Counted from the first letter of the stretch, positions 1 to 6,289 are shown. The stretch is 7,304 nucleotides of DNA from Candidatus Dadabacteria bacterium (GCA_003229065.1 QIHJ01000078.1:1-7304); one strand, 5' to 3'. Numbers and translations are program-made. Notes: a model not told the origin generated them from the letters alone.

Positions 1-27
1 AGTGAACGTCGTGTGTGAATGAGGGCA

Positions 28-56
28 GGCATAAAATTAGTACTGCGATGCCGGGG
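28..56 (+). repeat. 29-bp direct repeat, copy A
   Basis: This segment matches 104-132 at 24 of 29 positions by direct comparison. Both begin GG(C/T)ATAAAATTAG and end in GGGG. Four of the five differences are C/T transitions, as expected of two diverging copies. Within this copy GGCAT (28-32) can pair with ATGCC (48-52), a 5-bp stem that is not kept in copy B. It lies outside any gene, downstream of fabF, as one border of a compound repeat unit centred on the REP-like hairpin at 76-97. It is non-coding as far as I can see. Confidence 0.6.
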
Positions 57-65
57 AATTAATAA

Positions 66-116
66 TGGGGACAGACCGGAGCGCGAAGTGCGATCGGGGG
101 GCTGGTATAAAATTAG
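66..116 (+). repeat. REP-like inverted repeat, left copy (downstream of fabF)
   Basis: The 51-bp sequence, starting TGGGGACAGACC and ending TAAAATTAG, is the reverse complement of 3339-3389 with three mismatches (positions 83, 103, 107). It contains an imperfect hairpin at 76-97: an outer arm CCGG/TCGG (one G-T wobble), a small A/GA internal bulge, an inner arm GCGC/GTGC and a GAA loop. A short imperfect stem with a bulge and a fixed flanking motif is the layout of REP sequences moved by RAYT/Y1-type transposases. Assignment to that class is inference, and no transposase is in the window. The 3' flank overlaps direct repeat copy B, which ends 2 nt before the fabF stop codon, so this repeat forms the 3' untranslated region of the fab transcript. 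Confidence 0.75.
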
Positions 117-132
117 CACAGCGACGCTGGGG
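104..132 (+). repeat. 29-bp direct repeat, copy B
   Basis: This is the second copy of the degenerate repeat at 28-56, offset by 76 bp. It overlaps the last 13 bp of the 51-bp REP-like unit through the shared block TAAAATTAG. It contains a perfect small palindrome CAGCG-A-CGCTG at 119-129. Its right end lies 2 nt from the fabF stop codon (TAA, 137-135), so any insertion that brought it here left the fabF reading frame whole. The copy between rpmF and fabD has the TAAAATTAG edge but not the rest of this 29-mer, which marks that edge as a boundary of the conserved unit. Confidence 0.6.
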
Positions 133-134
133 TT

Positions 135-1370
135 TTACTCCTCGTATTTTCTGAAAATTAGGGAGCCGTTTGTGCCGCCGAACCCAAATGAATTGCTGAG
201 TACTGTTTTAATAGACGCTTTTCTTGCCTCATGTGGCACATAATCGAGGTCGCAGTCGGGATCGGGGTTGTCGAGGTTAATCGTAGGGGGAATTACGCCC
301 TCTTCGAGCGCGAGAATGGAGAAAGCCGCTTCCACTCCGCCTGCCGCTCCTAGCATGTGGCCGGTCATCGACTTTGTCGAGCTTACGGGCGTCTTATAAG
401 CGTTATCTCCCAGAACTTCTTTAATCGCCGCCGTCTCATTGGCGTCGTTAAGCTGTGTAGAAGTGCCGTGGGCGTTAATGTAATCTATCTCTTCGGGGTT
501 TATCTTGGCGTCCTTAAGCGCGTCCTTCATCGACTTTACCGGGCCTGCGAGTGAGGGGGCTGTAATGTGGCTTGCGTCCGAGCTCATACCGCAGCCCAGT
601 ATCTCTGCGTAGATCCTAGCTCCTCTCTTTTTTGCGAGTTCGAGCTCTTCCAATATAAGGATTCCCGAGCCTTCACCTATAATGAATCCATCCCTTTCTT
701 TGTCAAAGGGCCTGGAAGCCCCCTCTGGGTCGTCATTATTTGTCGAAAGCGCTCTCATAGCGTTAAATCCGGCGAGCGTAAGAGGCACCAGGGGCGCTTC
801 TGTGCCCCCTGATATCATGATGTCCGCTTCCCCTCTCCTGATAGACATTACAGAGTAGTTGATAGCGTGTGCGCTTGCAGCGCAAGCTGTGGTGGTAGCA
901 CAGTTAGGGCCTTTGGCGTTAAAGATAATTGAAACGTAACCCGCGGCCATGTTGGTGATTATGTTGGGTATAAAGAACGGCGACAGGCGGTTTGGCCCCC
1001 TTTCATTCATAAGCAGCACAGTATTAACGTATGTCTCCATACCTCCTATGCCTGTTCCTATGACTGTACCGGTGCGCTCTGAGAGCTCTTCAGTAATTTC
1101 AAGCCCAGAGTCTTCAAGCGCCATTTTGGCGCCTGAAACGGCGTAGTGGATAACTCTATCCGTTTTCCTGGCTTCCTTGGCGGGCATATACAGCTCGGGG
1201 TCGAAGCCCGTTATTTCGCCTGCTATCTGCGTCTTGAGGGGAGAAGGATCAAAGCGCTCAATCGTTTTCACTCCGGAGCGTCCGCTCAGAACCCCGTCCC
1301 AGCTGGTTTTATTACCTATGCCGACGGGGGTTATGAGACCAATCCCCGTTACCACTACTCTTCTTTCCAT
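135..1370 (-). CDS. fabF: Beta-ketoacyl-ACP synthase II (KAS II)
   Basis: FabF condenses malonyl-ACP with a growing acyl-ACP, releasing CO2, and drives the elongation rounds of cytosolic type II fatty acid synthesis. The 411-residue product matches the family's usual length. It opens with VVVTGIGLITPVG and has the nucleophilic cysteine in TACAASAHA (Cys163), the first histidine in NAHGTST (His301), Lys333 and the second histidine in STKSMTGH (His338), giving the Cys-His-His set of an active condensing enzyme. The C-terminal FGFGGTN loop (395-401) is the acyl-gating loop known from FabF. The ATG overlaps the acpP stop as TAATG, which suggests translational coupling, and a GGAG lies about 10 nt upstream inside acpP. 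The gene is complete and ends right beside a repeat cluster. The decarboxylating chain-length-factor type is excluded because Cys163 is present. FabB is less likely from the overall sequence. Confidence 0.97.
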   Translation of the reverse strand: MERRVVVTGIGLITPVGIGNKTSWDGVLSGRSGVKTIERFDPSPLKTQIAGEITGFDPELYMPAKEARKTDRVIHYAVSGAKMALEDSGLEITEELSERTGTVIGTGIGGMETYVNTVLLMNERGPNRLSPFFIPNIITNMAAGYVSIIFNAKGPNCATTTACAASAHAINYSVMSIRRGEADIMISGGTEAPLVPLTLAGFNAMRALSTNNDDPEGASRPFDKERDGFIIGEGSGILILEELELAKKRGARIYAEILGCGMSSDASHITAPSLAGPVKSMKDALKDAKINPEEIDYINAHGTSTQLNDANETAAIKEVLGDNAYKTPVSSTKSMTGHMLGAAGGVEAAFSILALEEGVIPPTINLDNPDPDCDLDYVPHEARKASIKTVLSNSFGFGGTNGSLIFRKYEE

Positions 1371-1615
1371 TATTTTTTGCGCTCCGCAATAAAGGTGATT
1401 GCGTCCTGCACTGTTATGATAGATTCGGCGTCCTCGTCTGAAATCTCGAGGCCGAACTCGTCTTCCATGGACATAATAAGCTCAACCAGGTCAAGAGAGT
1501 CGGCACCAAGGTCCTCAATAAATGAAGACTCAGGTGTGATCTCGGCGTCGGATTTACCTAACTGCCCTGCAACCATTTCCCTTACTTTAGCAAGAATCTC
1601 TTTTTCATCTGCCAT
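1370..1615 (-). CDS. acpP: Acyl carrier protein
   Basis: This is an 81-residue acidic carrier protein that holds acyl intermediates as thioesters on a 4'-phosphopantetheine arm. The attachment site is Ser40 in the invariant D-S-L ([10 protein letters not shown]), at the start of helix II, the recognition helix contacted by FabD, FabG and FabF. Helix II ([14 protein letters not shown]) and the helix III region ([14 protein letters not shown]) follow the standard fold, and the length is typical. The start [11 protein letters not shown] is well set by a strong Shine-Dalgarno sequence 8 nt upstream. It follows fabG by 21 nt and shares one base with fabF. The strong ribosome site fits the need for much more ACP than enzyme from the same transcript (inference). 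Confidence 0.98.
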   Translation of the reverse strand: MADEKEILAKVREMVAGQLGKSDAEITPESSFIEDLGADSLDLVELIMSMEDEFGLEISDEDAESIITVQDAITFIAERKK

Positions 1616-1623
1616 TTGTTAAT

Positions 1624-1631
1624 ACCTCCTT
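1624..1631 (-). promoter_or_regulatory. Strong Shine-Dalgarno site of acpP
   Basis: On the minus strand this reads AAGGAGGT, an extended match to the anti-Shine-Dalgarno end of 16S rRNA, 8 nt before the acpP ATG at 1615. It is clearly better than the sites of the other genes here: fabG and fabF have only GGAG, fabD AAGGA and yceD a poor GGGA. This suggests acpP translation is favoured within the polycistronic message. Confidence 0.85.
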
Positions 1632-1636
1632 AGCTA

Positions 1637-2383
1637 TTATGTGTATATTCCGCCGTTAACCCTGATCACCTCGCCGGTAATGTATGAAGCCTCATTGGAA
1701 GTCAAAAAAGCGACTACTCCGGTGATATCTTCTGGTGACCCGAACCTGCCGAGCGGTATTTTTTCTATATAACTCTTTCTTATCTCATCAGTGAGCGCCA
1801 TTGTGATGTCCGTTTCTATAAAGCCCGGGCTCACTGCATTGACTGTGACCGCGCGAGAGGCCATTTCCCTAGCCGCCGCCTTTGTGAAGCCTATAATACC
1901 CGCTTTTGAGGCAGCGTAATTGGTCTGGCCCGAATTGCCCATCTCACCTACTACAGAGGTGAGGTTTATTATTCTGCCGTAGCGTTGTTTGATCATAATA
2001 CGCGTAACTGCTTTAGTGCAGTTAAAGACGCCGTTTAAGTTTACAGATATTACATTGGTCCAGTCCTCTTCCTTCATTCTGAGTATAAGAGTGTCTTTGG
2101 TGATACCTGCGTTATTGATAAGTATATGGAGTCCGCCGAGCTCTTCAACAATATCTTCCACAGCTTTTTGTGTAGCGTCGAAATCAGAAACGTCGAAAGG
2201 GGCAATCTGGCCTTTCCCCCCGGCGCTTTCAATAGCCGAAAGAACATCCCGGGCTGCGGATTCGTTTCTCAAGTAGTTTATAACAACGTAAAACCCTTCC
2301 CTGGCTAGTCTCTCCGCTATAGAGCGGCCAATACCCCTTGATCCGCCGGTAACCAGAGCTATTCTACCGTTAGTTTCAGTCAT
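1637..2383 (-). CDS. fabG: 3-oxoacyl-ACP reductase
   Basis: FabG is the NADPH-dependent short-chain dehydrogenase that reduces 3-oxoacyl-ACP to 3-hydroxyacyl-ACP after each condensation. With the start chosen here the product is 248 residues, close to the usual 244-250. Visible motifs are the cofactor loop TGGSRGIG (12-19), NNAG (90-93), the structural Asn115, catalytic Ser143, and Tyr156-x3-Lys160 in YAASK. The PG motif at 186-187 (SPGFIETD) and the C-terminal GEVIRVNGG are typical of FabG. The frame is open back to an ATG at 2416, but MTETNGRIALVTGG at 2383 matches family N-termini and has GGAG 10 nt upstream. The eleven extra residues lie inside fabD's end. The start overlaps the fabD tail by 8 nt (ATGACTGA), which indicates coupling. 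The fab context argues against other SDR roles. Confidence 0.96.
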   Translation of the reverse strand: MTETNGRIALVTGGSRGIGRSIAERLAREGFYVVINYLRNESAARDVLSAIESAGGKGQIAPFDVSDFDATQKAVEDIVEELGGLHILINNAGITKDTLILRMKEEDWTNVISVNLNGVFNCTKAVTRIMIKQRYGRIINLTSVVGEMGNSGQTNYAASKAGIIGFTKAAAREMASRAVTVNAVSPGFIETDITMALTDEIRKSYIEKIPLGRFGSPEDITGVVAFLTSNEASYITGEVIRVNGGIYT

Positions 2384-3302
2384 TTCGTATGGACTCCAAT
2401 TGTGCCGTCTTTTCAAAGTTATTTACCGTTACGTCTGATAATGTCCTTTTTATTAGTCCGGATAATACATTTTTAGGGCCGATCTCTAAATAATCCCTAA
2501 CGCCGAGAGCGTAGAGGGCTTCTACGGATTCATGCCACCTGACGGGGCTTGTGACCTGCTCTATCAGAAGCGCTCTTAATAGAGACGGGTCGTCGGTGAC
2601 AGTGGCTGTGCAGTTAGAAACCACCGGGACGCTCATACCGCCGAACTCTATGCCGCTCAGCACCTCTGCAAGCTTCAACGCCGCGGGCTCCATCAGAGCG
2701 CAGTGAAAGGGGGCGCTTACATTTAAAGGAAGGACTCTTTTTGCGCCGTTTGTTTTGGCGATTTCAGAAGCTTTCTCTACCGCTTCTTTATTCCCGGAAA
2801 TAACTACCTGTCCCGGAGCGTTCAGGTTTGCGGGGCTCGCTATATGAGAGTTATTAGAGACCTGTCTGCATATCTCCTCTACCTGCTCTATACTCTGTCC
2901 CAGAACGGCTGCCATAGCGCCTATTCCCACGGGTACTGATTCCTGCATGAATTCTCCTCTTTTTCTTACTACGCGTACAGCGTCTCTAAGCGTCATAGAA
3001 CCGTTAGCTACAAGAGCCGAATATTCGCCGAGACTGTGTCCCGCAACATAATCGGGTCTGAGAGCGGACTCTTCCTGAAGCACCCTGAGCGCCGCTATGC
3101 TTGTTGTGAGGAGTGCCGGCTGAGCGTTATATGTGAGGGAAAGCTCATCTTGTTCACCTTCAAAGCAAAGAGCTGCAAGGTCAAAGCCCAGCACCTCACT
3201 CGCTTCGTCAAAAGCCTCTTTTGCCGAAGTGAACTCGTCGTATAACTCTTTTCCCATTCCCACATACTGGGAACCCTGTCCGGGGAATACAAATGCAATC
3301 AT
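2376..3302 (-). CDS. fabD: Malonyl-CoA:ACP transacylase
   Basis: FabD transfers malonyl from CoA to the phosphopantetheine of ACP, supplying the two-carbon donor for FabF. The 308-residue product has FPGQGSQ near the N-terminus (Gln9, oxyanion hole), the nucleophile elbow GHSLGE (Ser90), the malonate-carboxylate arginine Arg115 in VVRKRG, and the catalytic His200 in SAPFHCALM. EIGPKNVLSGL near residue 273 is the usual C-terminal motif. Length agrees with the ~309-residue family. An ATG seven codons upstream (3323) is in frame, but MIAFVFPGQGSQ is the canonical N-terminus and has AAGGA 10 nt before it, so 3302 is preferred. The 124-bp gap to rpmF contains the inverted REP-like copy; plsX and fabH, the frequent upstream neighbours, are missing. 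Expression is either by read-through from rpmF or from a promoter in that gap. Confidence 0.96.
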   Translation of the reverse strand: MIAFVFPGQGSQYVGMGKELYDEFTSAKEAFDEASEVLGFDLAALCFEGEQDELSLTYNAQPALLTTSIAALRVLQEESALRPDYVAGHSLGEYSALVANGSMTLRDAVRVVRKRGEFMQESVPVGIGAMAAVLGQSIEQVEEICRQVSNNSHIASPANLNAPGQVVISGNKEAVEKASEIAKTNGAKRVLPLNVSAPFHCALMEPAALKLAEVLSGIEFGGMSVPVVSNCTATVTDDPSLLRALLIEQVTSPVRWHESVEALYALGVRDYLEIGPKNVLSGLIKRTLSDVTVNNFEKTAQLESIRND

Positions 3303-3338
3303 AGAACAACTATCCTTATACACAATATACTTTGTCTT

Positions 3339-3389
3339 CTAATTTTAGACCTGCCCCCCGATCGCACTTCGTGCTCCGGTCTGTCCCCA
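3339..3389 (-). repeat. REP-like inverted repeat, right copy (between rpmF and fabD)
   Basis: This is the reverse complement of 66-116 with 48 of 51 bases identical. The hairpin lies at 3358-3379. Its inner arm is GCAC/GTGC instead of GCGC/GTGC, so the single difference inside the hairpin turns a G-T wobble into an A-T pair and keeps the structure. The outer end differs from the left copy: here the unit runs into a perfect odd-length palindrome GTCCCC-A-GGGGAC (3383-3395), whereas the left copy is flanked by AATTAATAA. With no reading frame across it and rpmF and fabD intact on either side, it is an intergenic insertion or rearrangement scar. In the operon mRNA it would form a stem-loop between rpmF and fabD. 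Confidence 0.75.
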
Positions 3390-3426
3390 GGGGACCAATA
3401 ATCCTTTTTTCGTGTGAGATATTACC

Positions 3427-3621
3427 TTATGAAGGCTCTTCCTGCTCTTGCTCTCTAACGAAAGTCCTTCCCTTGTAGAACCCGCAGCTCGGGCATACTC
3501 TATGGGGCGATTTGTGCTCGCCGCAGTTCTGGCATGAGGACACACCGGGACGGACCAACTTGTAATGGGTCCTTCTCTTTCTGCCTCTCGATTTTGATTG
3601 TTTTCTCTTGGGAAGCGCCAT
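3427..3621 (-). CDS. rpmF: 50S ribosomal protein L32
   Basis: This is a small structural protein of the large ribosomal subunit, 64 residues. The basic N-terminus MALPKRKQSKSRGRKRR followed by a conserved THYKL is the L32 signature. Two CxxC pairs (Cys30/Cys33 and Cys43/Cys46) form the zinc knuckle of the C+ (zinc-containing) form of the protein. The acidic tail EQEQEEPS varies within the family. The start is supported by GGGAG 9 nt upstream. It follows yceD by 47 bp, a pairing conserved widely in bacteria. Downstream comes the repeat-bearing gap rather than plsX. Confidence 0.97.
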   Translation of the reverse strand: MALPKRKQSKSRGRKRRTHYKLVRPGVSSCQNCGEHKSPHRVCPSCGFYKGRTFVREQEQEEPS

Positions 3622-3668
3622 TTTAATAATCTCCCTAGTAATCTTTTATTTTCAAATATTCGGTAAAC

Positions 3669-4184
3669 TTATATTTTAAAATTCTTGAGTACCGAAAGCC
3701 TTGGGTCTACCCACTCACTTTCGCAATCGCACTGCTCAGTGTTTAAATTTAATCCGCAGTTTGAGCACAAACCCTTGCAATTCTCCGTACATACTACCTT
3801 GAGGGGAAGCGACATCGCGATCTGCTCTCTTATATAGCCGCTTATATCCACTTCATCGCCAATGTAAGTTTCGTGGTTTATATTCTTGTCCTTGTCCTCT
3901 ACACTCTCTCTTGGAGTAATAACGAGATTAACCTCGGGTTTCAGATCGAGCTTAACTGCCTTTAAACACCTCGAGCAGGTGGCTTCGATCGAAAACTGCA
4001 CATTGCCTGACACCGTTACTTCTTTTAAAACTTTATTCAGTTGTATGTCTATGTCAAACCTTGATGTAAGCTGAAGGTTCTTATCCCCGGTTAAAAGCTC
4101 AGGCACGTTCACGAGCCACTCCGGATTTTCTGATGTCTCTATGTGAACACCGCTCTCTTTTATATCTGAAACTCTAACTTTCAT
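3669..4184 (-). CDS. yceD: YceD/DUF177 family protein (23S rRNA accumulation)
   Basis: This 171-residue protein belongs to the DUF177 family; its E. coli and plant members are needed for normal 23S rRNA accumulation, though the mechanism is not settled. The evidence is the family's cysteine pattern: CSRCL at 70-74, then in the C-terminal part Cys132, Cys136, Cys140 and Cys143 in the run around CKGLCSNCG, and Cys152/Cys154 (CDC), followed by the conserved DPRLSVLK. The paired cysteines look metal-binding, which is inference. The first half is beta-rich and weakly conserved, as usual. The ATG at 4184 is the only sensible start, because an in-frame TGA lies five codons upstream (4202-4200). The ribosome site is poor (GGGA only 2 nt away). 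It sits directly before rpmF, the standard arrangement, and 102 bp after oppF, so it probably starts a new transcription unit. Confidence 0.9.
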   Translation of the reverse strand: MKVRVSDIKESGVHIETSENPEWLVNVPELLTGDKNLQLTSRFDIDIQLNKVLKEVTVSGNVQFSIEATCSRCLKAVKLDLKPEVNLVITPRESVEDKDKNINHETYIGDEVDISGYIREQIAMSLPLKVVCTENCKGLCSNCGLNLNTEQCDCESEWVDPRLSVLKNFKI

Positions 4185-4286
4185 CGTCCCAAGAATTAAT
4201 CACGAATATTTACAGCTTGCCCTTCTAAAATAACGGCTCTAAATAATAATGCAAGATTACCGGTTTGCAAGCGCAATATTTAACTT

Positions 4287-5255
4287 TCATACGAGGTGGC
4301 ATGATACGAAATGTCCCGAACCTATGTCTCTGAGTTCGGGCTCGTGGGTTTTGCACTTCTGAGCCGCAATCGGGCAGCGCGGATGGAAGCTGCAGCCGGG
4401 CGGAGGATTTGTCGGGCTCGGAACATCGCCTGCCAGAACACTGGGTTTTCTTTTCTTTTCTGGGTCGGCAATGGGTACGGAGGATATGAGAATCTTCGTA
4501 TATGGGTGAAGCGGGTTTTTATAGAGCTCCCGACTGGTTGATAATTCGACGATTTTCCCAAGATACATGACTGCCACCCGGTCGCTTATATGTCTTACGA
4601 CTCTAAGATCGTGTGAGATAAAGAGATATGTAAGCTTGAATTTTTCCTGAAGCTCGATAAATAGGTTTATGATTTGGGCCTGCACTGATACGTCGAGCGC
4701 AGAGATAGGCTCGTCGCAAACTATGAACTTGGGTTTTAGGGCGAGCGCTCGCGCGATTGCGATCCTTTGGCGCTGTCCGCCCGAGAACTCGTGCGGGTAG
4801 CGCGGGAGCGCGTCTTCCCTGAGCCCTACTGTATTTAAAAGCTCTATAATAATGTCTCGCCTTTCACTCTTTGATGCTATTTTGTGGATTATGAGACCTT
4901 CCGACACTATGCTCTCGACCTTCATACGGGGGTTGAGAGAGCCGTAGGGGTCCTGGAACACTATCTGCATCTCTTTACGGATCGGCCTCATACTTGAAGG
5001 AGAGAGGTGTGTGATGTTCCGGTCCTCAAAATATATCTCGCCGGCTGAGGGCTCGAGCAGTTTTAATATTGTTTTACCTAGAGTTGTTTTGCCGCAGCCG
5101 CTCTCTCCCACCAGGCCCACTGTTTCGCCTTCACGTACAGAGAGGTCTATACCGTCCACGGCCTTTACAAAATTACTGGTTGTTGAGAATATTCCTGATT
5201 TAACAGGGAAGTATTTCTTTAGCTTTTCTATTTTCAAGAGTTCTTTTGAAGACAT
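4287..5255 (-). CDS. oppF: Peptide ABC transporter ATP-binding protein, OppF/DppF type
   Basis: This is one of two cytoplasmic ATPases that power peptide import through the inner-membrane permease pair. In the 322 residues the order is: Walker A GESGCGKTT (50-58), Q-loop Gln101 in VFQDPYGSLNPR, signature FSGGQRQRIAIARAL (157-171), Walker B FIVCDEP (177-183) with catalytic Glu182, D-loop SALD, and H-loop His215 in FISHDL. The C-terminal oligopeptide-transporter domain has LHPYTKIL and the PTNPPPGCSFHPRCP element. Four cysteines (288, 294, 301, 319) are spaced as in transporters of this family for which an iron-sulfur cluster has been described. All ATPase residues are intact. The N-terminal KKYFPVKSGIF is typical of OppF/DppF rather than OppD. 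The start lies 2 nt after the oppD stop, with GAGGG inside the oppD end. Substrate specificity cannot be read from the ATPase. Confidence 0.94.
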   Translation of the reverse strand: MSSKELLKIEKLKKYFPVKSGIFSTTSNFVKAVDGIDLSVREGETVGLVGESGCGKTTLGKTILKLLEPSAGEIYFEDRNITHLSPSSMRPIRKEMQIVFQDPYGSLNPRMKVESIVSEGLIIHKIASKSERRDIIIELLNTVGLREDALPRYPHEFSGGQRQRIAIARALALKPKFIVCDEPISALDVSVQAQIINLFIELQEKFKLTYLFISHDLRVVRHISDRVAVMYLGKIVELSTSRELYKNPLHPYTKILISSVPIADPEKKRKPSVLAGDVPSPTNPPPGCSFHPRCPIAAQKCKTHEPELRDIGSGHFVSCHLV

Positions 5256-5257
5256 AA

Positions 5258-6241
5258 TTAACCCTCTAATCTTACCTCATGCGCTCTAAAACATGCGGAG
5301 TAGTGTCTCACGCCTACGTCTGAGAGCGGGGGCTCTTGTGATCTGCACCTGTCTATCACCATTGGGCAGCGGTCCTGAAACCTGCAGCCCGCAGGATAGT
5401 TGCCCGGAGAAGGCACAACGCCCGGAATTGCTTTTAGCACCTCCTTACTCTCTTTTAAGTCCGGTATCGAATTAAGAAGCCCTACGGTGTAGGGGTGTTT
5501 CGGGCTTGCGAACAAGTCACGGGTGTCGGCGTGCTCCACCACCTTTCCCGCATACATTACATATACCTCGTCGGCAACTTCTGCGATGATGCCCAGATCA
5601 TGAGTAATCAGCAGCACAGCCATGCCCATTTTTACCCTGAGCTCGTCTATCAACTCCAGTATCCCGGCCTGAATTGTCACATCGAGCGCCGTCGTCGGCT
5701 CGTCCGCGATCAGCACCTCGGGGTTACAGGAAAGCGCCATAGCTATCATTACTCTCTGAGACATACCGCCTGACATCTCGTGCGGGTAGTTCTTCATCCG
5801 CTGCTCTGCAGAGGGGATGCCTACAAGGTTCAGAAGCTCTATGACCCTGTCTCTTACTTCGCTGTTTGAGAGTCTAGTGTGCGTCTTGAGAGCCTCCCCT
5901 ATCTGATCGCCAACTGTGAATACGGGGTTGAGTGAGCTTATGGGTTCCTGGAATATCATAGATATCCTGTTCCCGCGCACTGCCCTCATGTCACGGTCAG
6001 AGTAGCTCAGCAGGTCGCCGCCGTCGAAAATGATCTCTCCCGAATCGATACTGCCGGGAGGCTCGGGGATGAGCCTCATTACGGAAAGCGCAGTTACGGT
6101 TTTGCCGCAGCCGCTCTCGCCCACGACGCCTACGACTTTACCTTCGGGTACAGAGAGTGAGACGCCGCTTACGACTTCTACTTTCTTTTTGTCCGATTCG
6201 AATGAGACTCTTAAATCCTTAATCTGAAGGGCATCTGTCAT
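5258..6241 (-). CDS. oppD: Peptide ABC transporter ATP-binding protein, OppD/DppD type
   Basis: This is the partner ATPase of OppF, 327 residues. Visible are Walker A GESGCGKT (41-48), Q-loop Gln98 in IFQEPISSLNPVF, the signature MSGGMSQRVMIAMAL (156-170), Walker B VLIADEP with Glu181, D-loop TALDVT, and H-loop His214 in LITHDL. The SGGM signature in place of SGGQ is normal for OppD/DppD and separates it from OppF. The C-terminal domain has KHPYTVGLLNSIP and PAGCRFQDRCP, with four cysteines (286, 292, 299, 317) that parallel those in OppF. The ATG at 6241 gives the usual MTDALQIKDLRVSF beginning, with only a weak AGGA about 12 nt upstream. The 148-bp gap to the permease, which contains a palindromic repeat, is much wider than the 2-nt gap to oppF. 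Confidence 0.94.
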   Translation of the reverse strand: MTDALQIKDLRVSFESDKKKVEVVSGVSLSVPEGKVVGVVGESGCGKTVTALSVMRLIPEPPGSIDSGEIIFDGGDLLSYSDRDMRAVRGNRISMIFQEPISSLNPVFTVGDQIGEALKTHTRLSNSEVRDRVIELLNLVGIPSAEQRMKNYPHEMSGGMSQRVMIAMALSCNPEVLIADEPTTALDVTIQAGILELIDELRVKMGMAVLLITHDLGIIAEVADEVYVMYAGKVVEHADTRDLFASPKHPYTVGLLNSIPDLKESKEVLKAIPGVVPSPGNYPAGCRFQDRCPMVIDRCRSQEPPLSDVGVRHYSACFRAHEVRLEG

Positions 6242-6289
6242 TTTTTAACTTTATCCTGGTTCTACGTTTTTAGTTCTTTTGTTTTCAAG

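Noticed and set aside
66..116. CRISPR array or attachment site as an explanation for the repeats
   Set aside because: There are only two full copies, inverted and 3.2 kb apart, with no regular spacers, no cas or integrase gene and no tRNA. The hairpin structure fits a REP-like element better.
19..243. Plus-strand 74-codon open frame across the repeat cluster and the fabF end
   Set aside because: It reads through the direct and REP-like repeats and then antisense to fabF, with no ribosome site or recognisable motif.
1146..1622. Plus-strand 158-codon open frame opposite fabF and acpP
   Set aside because: It lies wholly antisense to two clear, complete genes and its product is a low-complexity, serine-rich reading of their complement with no recognisable domain.
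2383..2416. Longer fabG start at the upstream ATG (2416)
   Set aside because: The extra residues MKRRHNWSPYE have no match to FabG N-termini and lie deeper inside fabD. The ATG at 2383 has a suitable GGAG and gives normal length.
3383..3410. Rho-independent terminator on the plus strand (GTCCC/GGGAC hairpin followed by a T-run at 3405-3410)
   Set aside because: The stem is only 5 bp with a 3-nt loop, the T-run starts about 10 nt later, and there is no plus-strand gene to terminate.
3345..3545. Minus-strand 66-codon frame overlapping rpmF and the repeat
   Set aside because: It is a shifted reading of the rpmF zinc-knuckle region that runs into the repeat, and L32 in the other frame is unambiguous.
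4185..4286. Candidate promoter for yceD in the 102-bp gap after oppF (TTGCAA at 4270-4265 with AT-rich DNA downstream)
   Set aside because: No -10 hexamer at a 16-18 nt spacing matches TATAAT well. The gap is AT-rich throughout and gives several equally weak pairs. A promoter is likely by position, but I cannot place it. No clear oppF terminator hairpin with a T-run is visible either.
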